Below, one piece after another: positions 63,316 through 64,000 of a stretch of 64,000 nucleotides of DNA. Below the pieces are notes generated by a model. That model worked only from the letters and a program-made list of their open reading frames with translations, had not been told where the DNA came from and did not search any database. Numbering within the stretch: the stretch's first letter is position 1; every line of letters begins with the position of its first letter. The translations under genes were made by a program, and so were the position numbers. Source of the stretch: Asticcacaulis sp. YBE204 (lineage in GTDB: Bacteria; Pseudomonadota; Alphaproteobacteria; Caulobacterales; Caulobacteraceae); assembly GCF_000495855.1 (NCBI RefSeq), contig NZ_AWGF01000004.1, positions 62,001 to 126,000 on the forward strand, in the 5' to 3' direction.

Positions 63316-64000
63316 ATGAAAGATTTTCGGGGTATGAAACGGCAACGCAGCCGGAATCGCAAACCCACTGGCAATCAGCAGAACAACAACCCGAATCGTG
63401 CCTACGAATCGAACGGCCCCGATACGACCAAGGTGCGCGGCAACGCGCAGACCATCTACGAAAAGTATCAGCAGCTGGCGCGCGACGCCAATTCGTCGGG
63501 CGACCGGGTTCTGGCAGAAAACTATCTTCAGCACGCCGAGCACTATTTCCGCCTGATCCGTCAGATGCAGCCGAACCGCCCGGTGGCGGAGTTCCTGCAA
63601 CGCGATCCGTTCTCGACCGGCTTCGATTTCGACGAAGAGCTGGACGGCGAACCGGCTCAGGACCAGAGCGACAGCGATAACGATCAGGACACTGACGGCG
63701 GGGACGATCAGCCGCGTTATGACCGCAACGGCGATCGCAGTAACCGCGACCGGAATGACCGTAACAATGGCGAGCGCAACAACAATCGCGACCGTAACGA
63801 CCGGAATAATAATGATCGCTACGAGCGCAATAATCGGGATCGTGACGATCGCAATAACCGCGATCGTAACAACGGCGAGCGTAACAATGAACCTCGTAAC
63901 GACCAGCGCAACGAGCCGCGTCCTGAACGTGAACCACGTGAATTCGTCGCGCGCGACAATGCCCCGCGCGATGTTGCCGAAGGTGAGGGCGGTGGCCGTC
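63316..64000 (+). CDS. DUF4167 domain protein, 5' part
   Basis: The frame runs from ATG 63316 off the right edge (228 codons seen). MKDFRGMKRQRSRNRKP leads into the DUF4167 domain (about residues 35-95: GPDTTKVRGNAQTIYEKYQQLARDANSSGDRVLAENYLQHAEHYFRLI), a helical domain restricted to alphaproteobacteria. After an acidic stretch comes a long low-complexity tract of Asn, Arg and Asp (repeats such as RNDRNNGERNN), which is probably disordered and suggests RNA or DNA binding. Function unproven. Its place after prmC is usual in this order. Confidence 0.88.
   Translation, partial: MKDFRGMKRQRSRNRKPTGNQQNNNPNRAYESNGPDTTKVRGNAQTIYEKYQQLARDANSSGDRVLAENYLQHAEHYFRLIRQMQPNRPVAEFLQRDPFSTGFDFDEELDGEPAQDQSDSDNDQDTDGGDDQPRYDRNGDRSNRDRNDRNNGERNNNRDRNDRNNNDRYERNNRDRDDRNNRDRNNGERNNEPRNDQRNEPRPEREPREFVARDNAPRDVAEGEGGGR

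Overview
The window is a GC-rich alphaproteobacterial chromosome segment. The gene content fits Caulobacterales, and an Asticcacaulis-like member is my best guess. Supporting signs are an RcaGTA-type gene transfer agent tail module, a CcmI/E/F/H cytochrome c maturation operon followed by a DegP protease, a zwf-pgl-edd-glk-eda Entner-Doudoroff cluster with a LacI regulator, PTS-Ntr enzyme I, and a DUF4167 gene beside prmC. The genus call is an inference from gene content, not from a database search. No rRNA, tRNA, transposase or CRISPR array was found.

Layout: 1-7.2 kb holds the distal tail part of a gene transfer agent (gp8 end to gp15), continuing off the left edge. 7.4-12.2 kb has a CbpA-like J-protein, an AT-rich DUF3800 gene that looks acquired, a small secreted protein and a PhoP/PhoQ-like two-component pair. 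12.3-19.6 kb has an unrecognised conserved gene, the ccm operon and degP. 19.9-27.4 kb has two transporters, a secreted caspase-like protein preceded by a caspase-less relative of its own C-terminal half, a soluble histidine kinase, two unknown proteins and a group III truncated hemoglobin. 27.7-37.6 kb is central carbon metabolism: ppc, then the Entner-Doudoroff operon and its probable LacI repressor. 38.1-44.6 kb is plant polysaccharide use: a GH3 lipoprotein, a sodium/sugar symporter and a rhamnogalacturonan lyase. 44.6-49.1 kb is accessory: ArsR/SRPBCC pair, ParDE-type toxin-antitoxin, small unknown genes and a broken copy of the groEL 3' end. 49.2-64 kb has groESL with a CIRCE operator, ptsP, three chemoreceptors, lysC, ubiG, prmC and the start of a DUF4167 gene.

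The most striking theme is intergenic. At least four families of palindromic composite repeats sit between genes, many inside operons. Several begin exactly at the upstream stop codon and end in the ribosome binding site of the next gene. One is translated in frame as an N-terminal extension of CcmH. Several have stems whose sequence differs between copies while pairing is kept. A palindrome of the form TGAYANCGYTGTCA overlaps the zwf promoter and recurs upstream of the GH3 gene, linking sugar release, uptake and the Entner-Doudoroff route into one probable regulon.
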